Positions 16,844 through 26,680 of a DNA stretch of 43,169 bases are shown piece after piece; the stretch's first letter is position 1, and the number at the start of each line of letters is the position of its first letter. The notes under the pieces were generated by a model, which searched no databases, was not told the origin of the DNA, and was given only the letters and a program-made list of their open reading frames with translations. A program made the position numbers and the translations under genes. The DNA lies in NCBI GenBank assembly GCA_021794235.1, contig JAJYRE010000002.1:1-43169 (forward strand). Reading direction: 5' to 3'. This DNA comes from Nanobdellota archaeon. GTDB lineage: Archaea > Nanobdellota > Nanobdellia > Parvarchaeales > Parvarchaeaceae.

Positions 16844-17995
16844 TCAACTCCTCCTTTCTATAGGTACATATTCCAGGTCCAATTCTCCGGTGTACACTTC
16901 CAAAGGTCTAAAGAGCTTATTGTTTCTCCAGTATTCTATTATATGTGTACACCAGCCCAGGCTCCTGCTCGATGCAAATATTATATCAAAGACTTCCGTC
17001 TGCACTCCTGCCCACAAGTAGAGCGGTCCGGCGAAGAAGTCTACATTCGGCCATATACCGTGGCTTTCCCCCAGTCTTTCTATCATAAGCTTTTCGGCTA
17101 TCAGTGATATCTCTATTAGTTTCCGTACATCCTCGTCTGCGCTGTCCTTTGCCCTTTCAAGGTACGCCTTCAGTATCCTTGCACGCGGGTCGTAAGTTTT
17201 ATAGACTCTGTGCCCGAATCCCATTATCCGCTTTTTGCCGGCTAACGCCTCATTTATATAACTCTCGGTGTTTTTCGGGTCTCCTATATCCCTCATCATT
17301 TTTATCGCCGCTTCATCCGCACCACCGTGGAGCGGGCCTTTGAGTGTAGAAACACCTGCCGTAACAGCCGAATAGATGTCAGCAAGCGTGGAACATGCTA
17401 CCAGTGTGGCGAAGGTCGAAGCGTTTGAACTGTGTTCTGCGTGTATAATAAACATGACATCCATGAATTTTGCCTTTTCCGCATTCGGTTTTTCGCCGCT
17501 CAGCATGTATAAGAAATTTTCGGAATGTCCGAGATTGCTGTCGGGCTCTATCGGGTCCTTTTTGTTTCTCAGTCTCCATATCGCGGCCGAGACTGTTGGC
17601 ATTTTAGCTATTATCCTTATTGCCTTCTCCACGTTTTCTGCTTCGTTATCCGAATATGGTTTACTGTCATCCTCAGCCGCAGCCGATACCGCAGTCCTTA
17701 GTAGGTCGAGCGGGCTCAACTTGTCAGCGAATCCTTCTATAAGACCCTTCGTGTCTTCAGATATCGCCCTTTCTTTTTTTAGTTTTTTATCAAGGTCGTT
17801 TAGCTGGTCTTCGGTCGGCAGTTTTCCGTATAACAGCAGATAGCATACTTCTTCAAAGCTAGAATTCTGTGCGAGAGTGTCTATGGAGTATCCTCTGTAA
17901 TAAAGGCGGCCGAGTGTACCATCTACCTTTGAAATACCGGATTCGGCTATGTAAACCCCCTCCAGTCCGTAGTGTATCTCCGGCTTGGTTTCCAT
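16844..17995 (-). CDS. gltA: Citrate synthase
   Basis: GLEGVYIAESGISKVDG...LYYRGYSIDTLA; HAEHSSNASTFATLV; GPLHGGADEAA; GFGHRVYKTYDPRARIL; YLWAGVQTEVFDIIFASSRSLGWCTHIIEY. Confidence 0.95.
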   Translation of the reverse strand: METKPEIHYGLEGVYIAESGISKVDGTLGRLYYRGYSIDTLAQNSSFEEVCYLLLYGKLPTEDQLNDLDKKLKKERAISEDTKGLIEGFADKLSPLDLLRTAVSAAAEDDSKPYSDNEAENVEKAIRIIAKMPTVSAAIWRLRNKKDPIEPDSNLGHSENFLYMLSGEKPNAEKAKFMDVMFIIHAEHSSNASTFATLVACSTLADIYSAVTAGVSTLKGPLHGGADEAAIKMMRDIGDPKNTESYINEALAGKKRIMGFGHRVYKTYDPRARILKAYLERAKDSADEDVRKLIEISLIAEKLMIERLGESHGIWPNVDFFAGPLYLWAGVQTEVFDIIFASSRSLGWCTHIIEYWRNNKLFRPLEVYTGELDLEYVPIERRS

Positions 17996-18918
17996 TAAAC
18001 CTCTAGGGATTTAAGGAGCGGCTCTATGTCTGTCAAGGACTTGCCGGAACCGTCTGTGATTTCCTGCGCTATCGGGGAAGTCATACCTCTCTTGGCTAGC
18101 CTATCCTCGAACACATCGGGGTCTTCGCACTGGTAGAATATACCCGTGTGTATGTTATCCTCATCCTCACTCAGAAGCATGCTTATAGCGTTCAGCTTTT
18201 TCTTGTTTATCTCATTATTATCCGCTGCATTTTTGACGATGCCGTCATATTCGCCCGGAAGAGGTTTCGTGTGTGCATTAAACCATGTAGCCGACGTAAA
18301 CTCCGGATTGTATGTTGGACATCCCTGTAATATATCCACCAGTGCCAGGCCTCTGTGTTGCAGGGCTTTTATCATTATGTCCGTCAGCTCCTTAACTTTG
18401 TAACTCTGTGCCCTCGCGACGAATGTGTATCCCGACATTATTGCCAGTGCTATAGGATTTAGTGCCCCGTTTATGTTTGGTGCAGGTAAGGACTTGGTCT
18501 TTCTTCCCTTCGGCAGGGTTGGACTGGCCTGACCTTTCGTCAGCGAGTACACCCCATTGTCGTGTATGAAAAGTTTAATGTCAACATTTCTTCTTCCTGC
18601 ACTTATGAAGTGCCCCACGCCTATCCCGTAGGTGTCTCCATCCCCGCTGTCTATAATTACAGACATCTCCGGATTTGCAAGTTTTATGCCTTCTGCAAAC
18701 GGGATAGCCCTACCGTGTAGAGTATGTACTCCGTTTACATTTACCAAGTGCGGTAGCTTCGACGAGCAACCTATTCCGGAGACTATAACAGTCTTGTTTG
18801 GATCCAGGTTTGCGCCTATTATCGCGTTTTTAACCGCCAGCACTATACCGGAATCGCCGCAACCCGGGCACCAGTCATTGAACTCATTTGATGTTAGGCT
18901 TTTCAGATCAGTAACCAT
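17995..18918 (-). CDS. korB: 2-oxoacid:ferredoxin oxidoreductase beta subunit
   Basis: WCPGCGDSGIVLAVKNA, GIGCSSKLPHLVNVNGVHTLHGRAIPFAEGIKLANPEMSVIIDSGDGDTYGIGVGHFISAGRRN: TPP-binding OFOR beta. Confidence 0.94.
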   Translation of the reverse strand: MVTDLKSLTSNEFNDWCPGCGDSGIVLAVKNAIIGANLDPNKTVIVSGIGCSSKLPHLVNVNGVHTLHGRAIPFAEGIKLANPEMSVIIDSGDGDTYGIGVGHFISAGRRNVDIKLFIHDNGVYSLTKGQASPTLPKGRKTKSLPAPNINGALNPIALAIMSGYTFVARAQSYKVKELTDIMIKALQHRGLALVDILQGCPTYNPEFTSATWFNAHTKPLPGEYDGIVKNAADNNEINKKKLNAISMLLSEDEDNIHTGIFYQCEDPDVFEDRLAKRGMTSPIAQEITDGSGKSLTDIEPLLKSLEV

Positions 18919-20761
18919 TCAGTATCACCTTGTTTTCGCCCTTCATTACCCTCGTCAGGGCCTCGGAGACCTCGTCGTACCTTACTAGCCTTCCGTTGTA
19001 CTTCAATATCTCGTTAGGTATAACGAATCCGGTAACTGAAGCTATGTGCTGCTTTAGCTGTGCGGTTATGTTCTCTTCGATTATAACCGTGTTCTTAGCT
19101 TTCTTAAGGATCTCCACAGCTTCTTTTGGCAGAGGATGTATAAGTTTTATCTGCATCACTGCTACCTTGTTATTTCCTTCAACGGCTTCTATCACCGCTG
19201 CGGATGGGCCACCCCATGTCACTGCCAACAGTTCCGCGTTATTTACGTCACCTACCATCTTGAACTTTTCTTCTGGTTTTAGATCCTGCAGTATCCTGTC
19301 GTATTTTCCGTTTCTCTTATCCATCATTTTAATTCTATTGGTTGGCTCTTCCGAAACATGGCCCCACTCATCGTGTTCATCCCCGGTAAGCCAGAATATC
19401 GCGTTTGGATTTCCGAGTTTTATTCTTGGAGATATATTGTCATCCGTGAATTCGAATCTCTTGTAAGGGGCTTTTACCTCATCAACCAATTTTCCCCTAT
19501 CCACCCTATACCTGTCTTTTATCGCTGTGACTGTGCTTTTGCTCATGTTCATGGATCCCTGCGATATCGCTTTTTCTCCAAGAACTATAACCGGTAACTG
19601 GTACCTTTCCGCATAATTGAACGCTTCAGCGGTCATCTCTATAGACTCTTCAACGTCGCCAGGTGCCATTATGATTCTGCCGAAGTCGCCGTGTCCCTGG
19701 TGGATCGCGAACATGAGGTCTCCCTGCTCGGTTCTTGTCGGTTGGCCCGTCGCCGGTGCACCCCTCTGGTGGTCTACAAGCACCAGTGGCACTTCGTTCA
19801 TGCCGGCCCATGTGACTGTCTCCGCCATCAGTGACATACCCGGTCCGGATGTCGAGCTTGAGGCCCTAACGCCCGCCACATTCGCACCAGCAGTCATAGC
19901 TAATACCGCAAGTTCACTTTCAGGCTGTATTACTCTTATACCGAGCTCCGGATGTTCTTCTATGAATACACTTTCATCACTGGCCGGGGTAATGGGATAG
20001 TAAATCTGCATCTTGCATCCTGCTATGGCCTTTCCTATGGCGGTCGATGCAAAACCTTCCATGTATATCTGCTGGCCCTGGTCGCCGTTTTTAAGAATCT
20101 TTTCGGGTGTCATGCCCTTTGATTTCATGTAGTTTATTGTTTCGCTTGCCAGTTCACCGTTTCTCGTCTTTAAGTACTCTACAGTCTCCTCCGAAACCGA
20201 AACGTCCAGGTCAACTACACTCTGAGGTTTCTTTGCGAATTCGCTTTTTATCGCCTCCACAACAGCATCATGGTCAAATCCCAGGAGATACGCCGAAGCA
20301 CTTACGCATATTATATTTTTAGCTATCACGACATCGCTTGTCGGTTTGTTGAACTTTTTCGCTACACCGCTTATTATAGAATCGAAATCTATATCCAAAA
20401 TTTTTATATCATTCCTGCCTATTTTCGCCTTCTCGAGCTTGCTGTCGACTACGAGAAGGCCGTCCTTCTTTATGTCTCTTGCGTGCCCTTCGTGGACTAT
20501 TTCTCCCCTCTCGTTCTTCTCCCCGAGCACGGACTCCGTATCCGCGAAAACTGCCATGTCTACAGTGCTAGGTATCGATGCGATTTTTTTATCGGATACC
20601 CTGACAGTAAAAAAGCTGTGCATGCCCTTAATGTTAGAGAAATACTCCCTGTAACCGTATATGTTGTATCCAAACTTCATCATAAGTCTGGAGAAAAGCC
20701 CGAGCGCTACATCTATACCGCTTCCTTGCTTTCCACCCGTCATCCAGGTTAATTCTACCAT
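18908..20761 (-). CDS. korA: 2-oxoacid:ferredoxin oxidoreductase alpha subunit (gamma-alpha fusion)
   Basis: N-term gamma domain GGKQGSGIDVALGLFSRLM; alpha domain YYPITPASDESVFIEEHPELGIRVIQPESELAVLAMTAGANVAGVRASSSTSGPGMSLMAE; 10-nt overlap with korB. Confidence 0.94.
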   Translation of the reverse strand: MVELTWMTGGKQGSGIDVALGLFSRLMMKFGYNIYGYREYFSNIKGMHSFFTVRVSDKKIASIPSTVDMAVFADTESVLGEKNERGEIVHEGHARDIKKDGLLVVDSKLEKAKIGRNDIKILDIDFDSIISGVAKKFNKPTSDVVIAKNIICVSASAYLLGFDHDAVVEAIKSEFAKKPQSVVDLDVSVSEETVEYLKTRNGELASETINYMKSKGMTPEKILKNGDQGQQIYMEGFASTAIGKAIAGCKMQIYYPITPASDESVFIEEHPELGIRVIQPESELAVLAMTAGANVAGVRASSSTSGPGMSLMAETVTWAGMNEVPLVLVDHQRGAPATGQPTRTEQGDLMFAIHQGHGDFGRIIMAPGDVEESIEMTAEAFNYAERYQLPVIVLGEKAISQGSMNMSKSTVTAIKDRYRVDRGKLVDEVKAPYKRFEFTDDNISPRIKLGNPNAIFWLTGDEHDEWGHVSEEPTNRIKMMDKRNGKYDRILQDLKPEEKFKMVGDVNNAELLAVTWGGPSAAVIEAVEGNNKVAVMQIKLIHPLPKEAVEILKKAKNTVIIEENITAQLKQHIASVTGFVIPNEILKYNGRLVRYDEVSEALTRVMKGENKVILNGY

Positions 20762-20771
20762 GAGTGTAAAC

Positions 20772-21095
20772 CTACTGCAGGTTGTCGTTTATCCACTTTA
20801 ACAGTGCATCTTTCTGCATTGCACCAACAACGCTTGTTTTTACCTGTCCGTCCTTTATTAGAAGTGTAGTGGGTATAGCTTCAACTCCGTACTTTGTGGC
20901 TATTTCCTGGTTTTCATCTACATTTATCTTGACCAGTTTTATTTTGTCCTTCATTTTTTCTGAAACGTCCTCTATTATCGGCGAGTACCATCTGCAAGGC
21001 ATGCACCACGGCGCCCAGAGATCTACAAGAACCGGGATTTTAGATTCAAGAACTTCCGTTTTAAATTTTTCCTCACCACTCACATCTATAGCCAT
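20772..21095 (-). CDS. trxA: Thioredoxin (WCMPC active site)
   Basis: PVLVDLWAPWCMPCRWYSPIIEDVSEK...KINVDENQEIATKYGVEAIPTTLLIKDGQ. Confidence 0.92.
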   Translation of the reverse strand: MAIDVSGEEKFKTEVLESKIPVLVDLWAPWCMPCRWYSPIIEDVSEKMKDKIKLVKINVDENQEIATKYGVEAIPTTLLIKDGQVKTSVVGAMQKDALLKWINDNLQ

Positions 21096-21333
21096 ATTAT
21101 GTTAACCTCCAAACAGTGTGCCTATCTATCACAAAGTCGTCTATTTTATATCCAATTATGTTTTTTCTGCTATTTAAGATTTCCCTGGATTTTTTATTTT
21201 TTTCTGGGCATCACCGCAGATTTTTGCAATGAACGTTAGTATTAATCCGATAGTAAGAAAAATATTCCATAGTAACTTTTCGGCAATCTTTATAAACCAT
21301 TATCGGATCCTTTCTATATAGAGGCGCTCTAAA

Positions 21334-21900
21334 ATGGTATTCATAGACTCACTGTCGGTCATGCTGCTGCTTTTGGGATTCAGTACCCTAATCATCGCAA
21401 TGTTCTTCTTCTTGTCAGCCAGGGGCAAAAAGGATATGAGTGTGCTCATAGCGCCCGGTTTTATCTTTGGACTATTCGACGCCGTCAGCGGGTTTTTAAT
21501 GTCATTCAGCTGGCCATTGCCAGGTGCTTATAACATGCTGTTCGGGGATCCACTGCTCGTTTTAGGGCTGTTCCTTATCGCAGGCGCCTTTATGCTTTAC
21601 AAAAAGATGGATGTAAGGATAATTTCGGTATTCGGGGTGTTCCTCGGAGTCTACCTTGCGATAAGTGCCGCTGCGATAGCTAACTTCAATCTTGAGACGG
21701 GGGTCAACTTCCTGCCGTCTTTCGGTTTATACGTCTTCTCAGCACTCTCCGGGATATTCTCTCCGCTAATATACGTAAAGGGAAACAGGAAGGGAAAGTA
21801 CGCTTACTATTTTGTTTTCGCACTGCTTATAATAACTACGTTCATAGCATTCTTTTTGGGGTATGGTTCGATATATGCCCATCTTAGGTCTCCACCGTAA
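21334..21900 (+). CDS. Multi-TM membrane protein, DUF981-like
   Basis: About 6 hydrophobic segments; GLFDAVSGFLMSFSWPLPGAYNMLFGDPLLVLGLFL resembles the DUF981 family as I remember it. Confidence 0.6.
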   Translation: MVFIDSLSVMLLLLGFSTLIIAMFFFLSARGKKDMSVLIAPGFIFGLFDAVSGFLMSFSWPLPGAYNMLFGDPLLVLGLFLIAGAFMLYKKMDVRIISVFGVFLGVYLAISAAAIANFNLETGVNFLPSFGLYVFSALSGIFSPLIYVKGNRKGKYAYYFVFALLIITTFIAFFLGYGSIYAHLRSPP

Positions 21901-21914
21901 TTTCTAAAAGTAAT

Positions 21915-22787
21915 TTAACTTTTGATCCTGTTCTTTATAAGCTCTTGTAGTTCCTTGAAATCCTTAGCCACCGGAACTCCCGCATCGTTGAAGGCTGCTA
22001 TCTTGCCTTTCGCGGTTCCTACATTGCCGGATATTATTGCACCCGCGTGGCCCATCCGCTTTCCAGGAGGGGAGAACACACCGTCTATGTATGCAACTAC
22101 CGGCTTTTTCATGCTGTTTTTTATAAATGCAGCAGCATTCTCTTCTTCTCCGCCACCAATCTCTCCGACTATAACCACGCCCTTCGTCTGATCGTCATCT
22201 TCCAGCATCTTGAGAACTTCGGTGAATCTCGTCCCTATGACCTTATCTCCCCCTATTCCGACTATTGTGCTTTCACCAAGGCCGGTTTTGTTTATGTTGT
22301 CAACGATTTCATACGTAAGCGTCCCGCTTCTCGAAACAACGCCGACTACGCCTTTTTTGAGTATTCCATTCGGTATTATCCCCATCTTCCCGATACCGGG
22401 GACCGCTATACCCGGGCCGTTTGGTCCTATAATCCGTGCTCCGTTTAACCTAGAATATTCATTTAGTTCAAGCATGTCCTGAGACGGTACATGCTCCGTT
22501 ATTATCACTATAAGTTTTATCCCCGCGTCTATCGCTTCTATTACGGCATCTTTTGTCAGTTTGGAAGGTACGAATACTACCGATGAGTTTGCACCAGTCT
22601 CATTAACAGCTTCCTTTACGCTGTCAAATATCTTTATCTTGCCGACCACCGTTCCGCCTTTTCCGGGTGTGACGCCCGCAACTACATTAGAGCCGAGTTC
22701 TATCATGGCATTCATATGGAAACTGCCCTGGTGCCCGGTTGCGCCCTGAACTAGTATCTTTGTATTCCTATCCATCATTATTGCCAT
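21915..22787 (-). CDS. sucD: Succinyl-CoA ligase (ADP/GDP-forming) alpha subunit
   Basis: ILVQGATGHQGSFH; VAGVTPGKGG; GPNGPGIAVPG; GVVSRSGTLTYEIV; GKRMGHAGAIISG (His loop). Confidence 0.94.
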   Translation of the reverse strand: MAIMMDRNTKILVQGATGHQGSFHMNAMIELGSNVVAGVTPGKGGTVVGKIKIFDSVKEAVNETGANSSVVFVPSKLTKDAVIEAIDAGIKLIVIITEHVPSQDMLELNEYSRLNGARIIGPNGPGIAVPGIGKMGIIPNGILKKGVVGVVSRSGTLTYEIVDNINKTGLGESTIVGIGGDKVIGTRFTEVLKMLEDDDQTKGVVIVGEIGGGEEENAAAFIKNSMKKPVVAYIDGVFSPPGKRMGHAGAIISGNVGTAKGKIAAFNDAGVPVAKDFKELQELIKNRIKS

Positions 22788-22788
22788 A

Positions 22789-23892
22789 TTATTCTCTCGC
22801 CAGTTTTACTGCCTCTTCTATAGCTTCGTCCATACCTTCGAATGTTCTTATGTTGTTCTTTTTCAGTATTCTGATCCCCTCCTCTTCGTTGAAACCTCTA
22901 AGTCTTACAAGTATGGGGCACTTCGGTTTTAGTTTTATTATTGCTTCGGATATTCCGGTCGCCACAGTATCAGCCTTGGTTACTCCCCCGAATATATTGA
23001 TCAGTATGACCCTCGGATCGGTTTCCATAACAAGTTCAACAGCCTGCGATACCTTCTCTGGGTCGTCCGTGCCGCTGAGGTCCAAGAAGTCTGCAGCTTC
23101 TCCTCCCTTCAATTTTATCTGGTCTATTGTTGCGAGGTTGAGTCCGGCCCCGTTTGCTATTACTCCCACCTTTCCGTCCAGTCTGACGAATGTCACCCCT
23201 ATCTTTTCCGCTTTGCTCTCTATCGGATCCGCCGGGTTTCTAAAGCGTAAATATTTATCATGTCTGAACAATGCATCATCTTCTATTATAATTTTTGAAT
23301 CAAGGGCAACCAATCCTTCTTTAGACAGGGCCAGCGGATTTATCTCTACCAGTTCTGCATCCTCTTTTCTGTAGAGTCTCCACATTGAATCCAGCATCGA
23401 TGAAAACTGCGGCTGTAACTCTCCGTCCAAGCCCAAAAACTTTGACAGCTCCCTTTTTCGATAATCAGGAACTCCGATAAAAATGTCTATATCTATTTTC
23501 TTTATGTACGCCTTGTCCACTCGTTCTATATCAACGCCGCCCTTCCGGGAGGCTATCAGCATTACGGACCGCTCTCCTCTATCAAGCACAAGGCTTAGAT
23601 AAAACTCTTTAGTGTGCTCCGTGAACTTTTCTAAAAGAAATTTTTCAGCTCTGAAGCCGTTGAAATCTAGCTTCTTTATTTTTTCTATCGCGCTCATCGC
23701 CTGTTTCTTGGTGGAGACTTTTACAACGCCGCCGGATGTTCCCCTGTGCCCCGTGGGCACCTGCGCCTTTATTACGTAGTTACCATGGAGCTCCCTGATG
23801 TCCCTGCCGCTTTTGATAAGCCTGCTCTCCGGTACCTTTATTCCGTATTCCTTGAACAGTAACTTGCCTTCGTGTTCTTCAAGGTCTACCAT
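22789..23892 (-). CDS. sucC: Succinyl-CoA ligase beta subunit
   Basis: LEEHEGKLLFKEYGIKVPES; VIKAQVPTGHRGTSGGV; VEINPLALSKEGLVALDSKI; GLNLATIDQIKLKGGEAADFLDLSG; ILINIFGGVTKAD. Confidence 0.94.
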   Translation of the reverse strand: MVDLEEHEGKLLFKEYGIKVPESRLIKSGRDIRELHGNYVIKAQVPTGHRGTSGGVVKVSTKKQAMSAIEKIKKLDFNGFRAEKFLLEKFTEHTKEFYLSLVLDRGERSVMLIASRKGGVDIERVDKAYIKKIDIDIFIGVPDYRKRELSKFLGLDGELQPQFSSMLDSMWRLYRKEDAELVEINPLALSKEGLVALDSKIIIEDDALFRHDKYLRFRNPADPIESKAEKIGVTFVRLDGKVGVIANGAGLNLATIDQIKLKGGEAADFLDLSGTDDPEKVSQAVELVMETDPRVILINIFGGVTKADTVATGISEAIIKLKPKCPILVRLRGFNEEEGIRILKKNNIRTFEGMDEAIEEAVKLARE

Positions 23893-23925
23893 ATTAATCT
23901 ATCCACTCCGGGATATTAATCATTT

Positions 23926-25224
23926 TTATTTCCCGGATATTTTTATGCCGTCTATCAGTAGTGACGGGCTGCTTGTGCCCATCATGCTCAGCTTATCGGA
24001 TCCTACACGTATTACATTCCGCATCATACCCAGCATATTCGCGCCCACCAGTGTTTCCTTTACAGGGTACTTTATTTCCCCGTTCTCTACGTAGTATCCA
24101 ACACTGACCATCGCAGAAAGATCGCCAGTCGATTCGTTTGGACGGTCTCCCGTATCTATCATATAAATCCCCCTCTTCACCTTCGATATCATGTCATTGA
24201 AATCCAGTTTTCCCGGCTTTACAACAAGGTTTGTTGCTGAGATCCCTCCCTTCGACGTCATAAAGTTGTTTCCAGTGGGTTTCTCATGCATCTTTTCGGC
24301 GCTGTAGATGCTATGCAGGTACGTTTTCAGTTTACCGCCCTTTACTATGGATTTTGACGATGTCGGCATAAGTTCATCATCGAATCTTCTGTTGTATAAA
24401 CTATCGCGCATGTAAACTTCCTCTTTTATGTCGACTATCTTCGATGCAACCTGTTTGTTTTTCATGCCGCTCAAAAAGCTTTTTTTCTTGTATATATCCT
24501 CCCCATCCAGCGAATCAGTGAAGAAGTTTACAAAAGATATAGCGGCCTTCGGATCCAAAAGCAGCTGTCCTGTGCACGTAGGCGCCGCCTTCGCATTAAT
24601 CATGGATTTCGCGATCTTCAGGGCGCTCGATAAATTTTTTTGTATGTCGATACCGTTAAGCCCATGGGATTCCGAGTACTCAGACCCGGTCCCCTGGTTT
24701 ATCCCATCTTTTGCTATAGCCTCGGTTTCGAGGGTCGCCATCTCCTTGTAGCCTTCCACGGCAGCACCGAAGCTGTTCGCTCCATAAAATCTAACCTTTG
24801 ATTCGGAGGCTATTGAATTTAGCGAGTACAGCTTAGGGTCTTTCCTTATCCCGTTCACATCTTTAATCAGACGGTTCACAAAATTTTCATCAGCAGGTTT
24901 TCTATAAACCAGTCTTTCCTTTATACTGTATCTTTTCCGGTAGAGGTACTTCTGGAAATCATTGGACCCCGCAGTCTTTGCGAGACTTATTGCATTGTCA
25001 ATCATCTTATCTAAATCGGACTCGTCTATTAGCGTGCCGCTCACTATGGAACCCTTGTTCCTGTATATGCATCTTATCATTACATTAGATGAATGGGATA
25101 TCTCGGAGCCTTTGAATTCTTTGTTTTCTATTTTTAGGCTTTCCGTCTGGCTGTCCGCACTTATGACTTCTATCTGCACCCCTTGTTTTCTCCCTATAAT
25201 CTTCCTTATTGATTCACTGTCCAC
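23926..25224 (-). CDS. TldE/PmbA-type modulator protease subunit
   Basis: TldD/PmbA family C-terminal KGGISATNLVVKPGKLDFNDMISKVKRGIYMIDTG..; no HExxxH; paired with tldD. Confidence 0.85.
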   Translation of the reverse strand: MDSESIRKIIGRKQGVQIEVISADSQTESLKIENKEFKGSEISHSSNVMIRCIYRNKGSIVSGTLIDESDLDKMIDNAISLAKTAGSNDFQKYLYRKRYSIKERLVYRKPADENFVNRLIKDVNGIRKDPKLYSLNSIASESKVRFYGANSFGAAVEGYKEMATLETEAIAKDGINQGTGSEYSESHGLNGIDIQKNLSSALKIAKSMINAKAAPTCTGQLLLDPKAAISFVNFFTDSLDGEDIYKKKSFLSGMKNKQVASKIVDIKEEVYMRDSLYNRRFDDELMPTSSKSIVKGGKLKTYLHSIYSAEKMHEKPTGNNFMTSKGGISATNLVVKPGKLDFNDMISKVKRGIYMIDTGDRPNESTGDLSAMVSVGYYVENGEIKYPVKETLVGANMLGMMRNVIRVGSDKLSMMGTSSPSLLIDGIKISGK

Positions 25225-26596
25225 CTACAACCACACCTCTTATTCTTATCTTCGGCCCGCCACTGGTCACAGGCACCCATTGTCCCAGTTTTCCGCATGT
25301 CCCTTCGTCCAGTTTTAAATCTTTTCCGATTGCATCTATCTTGTTTAGTACATCCAGCGTGCTGCCGGCCAATGCCGCATCCCTGACGTAGTCGCCAAAC
25401 ATGCCATTTTTTATTGTACGTCCATACTGTGACTTGAACATGAACTTTCCGCTTCCCGGGTCGGTGTATCCGTATTGGAAACCGTAGAATGCTATCCCTT
25501 CTTTTATCCCGTCAATTATATCATCACTAAAATCTCCGGGCGCTATAAATGTATTTGACATCCTAGGTATCGGGTTGGAAGAATAGCTCATGGCCCTTGC
25601 GGCTCCGTTCGGCTCCAACCCCATAAACTCAGCGGTCTCATTTGAATGCAGGTAGGACTTTAGGACTCCGTTCTCTACCAGGATTCTTTTCTTTGCCATG
25701 CTGCCCTCCTGGTCGAACATGTACGAACCGCGTGCATCTTTTATTGTCGGGTCATCGATTATCGTAACTATATCCGGGCCCACTGCCCTTCCGAGTTTAT
25801 TTTCCAATATGGAAGATTTATTCATAACAGCATCCGCTTCGGTTGCATGCCCGAATGCCTCGTGGGTGTACACCCCTGTCATTGAGTGATCCAGCACTAC
25901 ATCATAGTTTCCACCCTTAACCGGCTTTGCTCCTATGAGTTTTATCGCGTCAGCTGAAGCTTCCTTCGCGATTTTTATGATTTTATTGTAATCCATAATC
26001 TCAAAGCCTCCGTTCCCACCCAGCGACTTTGTAACACTCTGCATTGAAATCTGGTCTTTTACGAAAGATGACACCATCATCCTAGGATATGATTCATAGA
26101 ATGACACCCTTCCTCCGTTGGTGTTGCTTATCACCCAATGATCTACTTGGTCCGCGTAGGCCACTGTGACCATATTTATCTTTTTAATCCTCGCAGCTTC
26201 CTCCGCCCCCTTTATCAGGTCCAATTTATCGCTTATATCTACATCCCTCATGTCTTTTTTCCATGGCGGCGCCGCTTCAATCTCCTTTATTTTGTGGTCG
26301 AATTCGATTTTTCCCTTTTTTCCCGCAGGTATGGATGCGTACGCTCTTTCAACCGCTGTAGTCAAAGCTTTTTCTGTTAGGTTAGTGTCCGATGCGAGCG
26401 CCCAGAGTCCATTGCGGTATATCCTTATCCCGAACCCGGAGGAATGAGCTTGTGTCACAAACCTGTTCTTGCCTTTCTCCCTAAGTATCGAATTGCTTGA
26501 TCTGTTAAGAATTTTTATCTCTCCGAAATCCCCTCGTTTTACTAGCTTCTTAAAGTAGTCTATCAGTGAGTCGTCGGTCATTTCATTATTAACCAC
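25214..26596 (-). CDS. tldD: TldD-type metalloprotease
   Basis: VYTHEAFGHATEAD carries the HExxxH motif; C-term DPGSGKFMFKSQYGRTIKNGMFGDYVRDAALAGSTLDVLNKIDAIG; overlaps tldE by 11 nt. Confidence 0.92.
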   Translation of the reverse strand: MVNNEMTDDSLIDYFKKLVKRGDFGEIKILNRSSNSILREKGKNRFVTQAHSSGFGIRIYRNGLWALASDTNLTEKALTTAVERAYASIPAGKKGKIEFDHKIKEIEAAPPWKKDMRDVDISDKLDLIKGAEEAARIKKINMVTVAYADQVDHWVISNTNGGRVSFYESYPRMMVSSFVKDQISMQSVTKSLGGNGGFEIMDYNKIIKIAKEASADAIKLIGAKPVKGGNYDVVLDHSMTGVYTHEAFGHATEADAVMNKSSILENKLGRAVGPDIVTIIDDPTIKDARGSYMFDQEGSMAKKRILVENGVLKSYLHSNETAEFMGLEPNGAARAMSYSSNPIPRMSNTFIAPGDFSDDIIDGIKEGIAFYGFQYGYTDPGSGKFMFKSQYGRTIKNGMFGDYVRDAALAGSTLDVLNKIDAIGKDLKLDEGTCGKLGQWVPVTSGGPKIRIRGVVVGGQ

Positions 26597-26680
26597 GTTA
26601 TCACTTTTAAAGTCTACAATCTTTTCACTGAATATCGCGCGAAATAGGTATTTAACTTAATTAGGGCTCTAAATTTTATC

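Noticed and set aside
16046-17107. 353-aa plus-strand ORF
   Set aside because: Lies antisense to sdhA and citrate synthase, both with unmistakable motifs; its Ser/Pro-rich translation is typical of a shadow ORF.
21174-21290. Possible small membrane ORF on the minus strand (IAEKLLWNIFLTIGLILTFIAKICGDAQKKIKNPGKS*)
   Set aside because: Looks TM-like but has no ATG, GTG or TTG start and overlaps the TATA-like promoter of the DUF981 gene; would need expression data.
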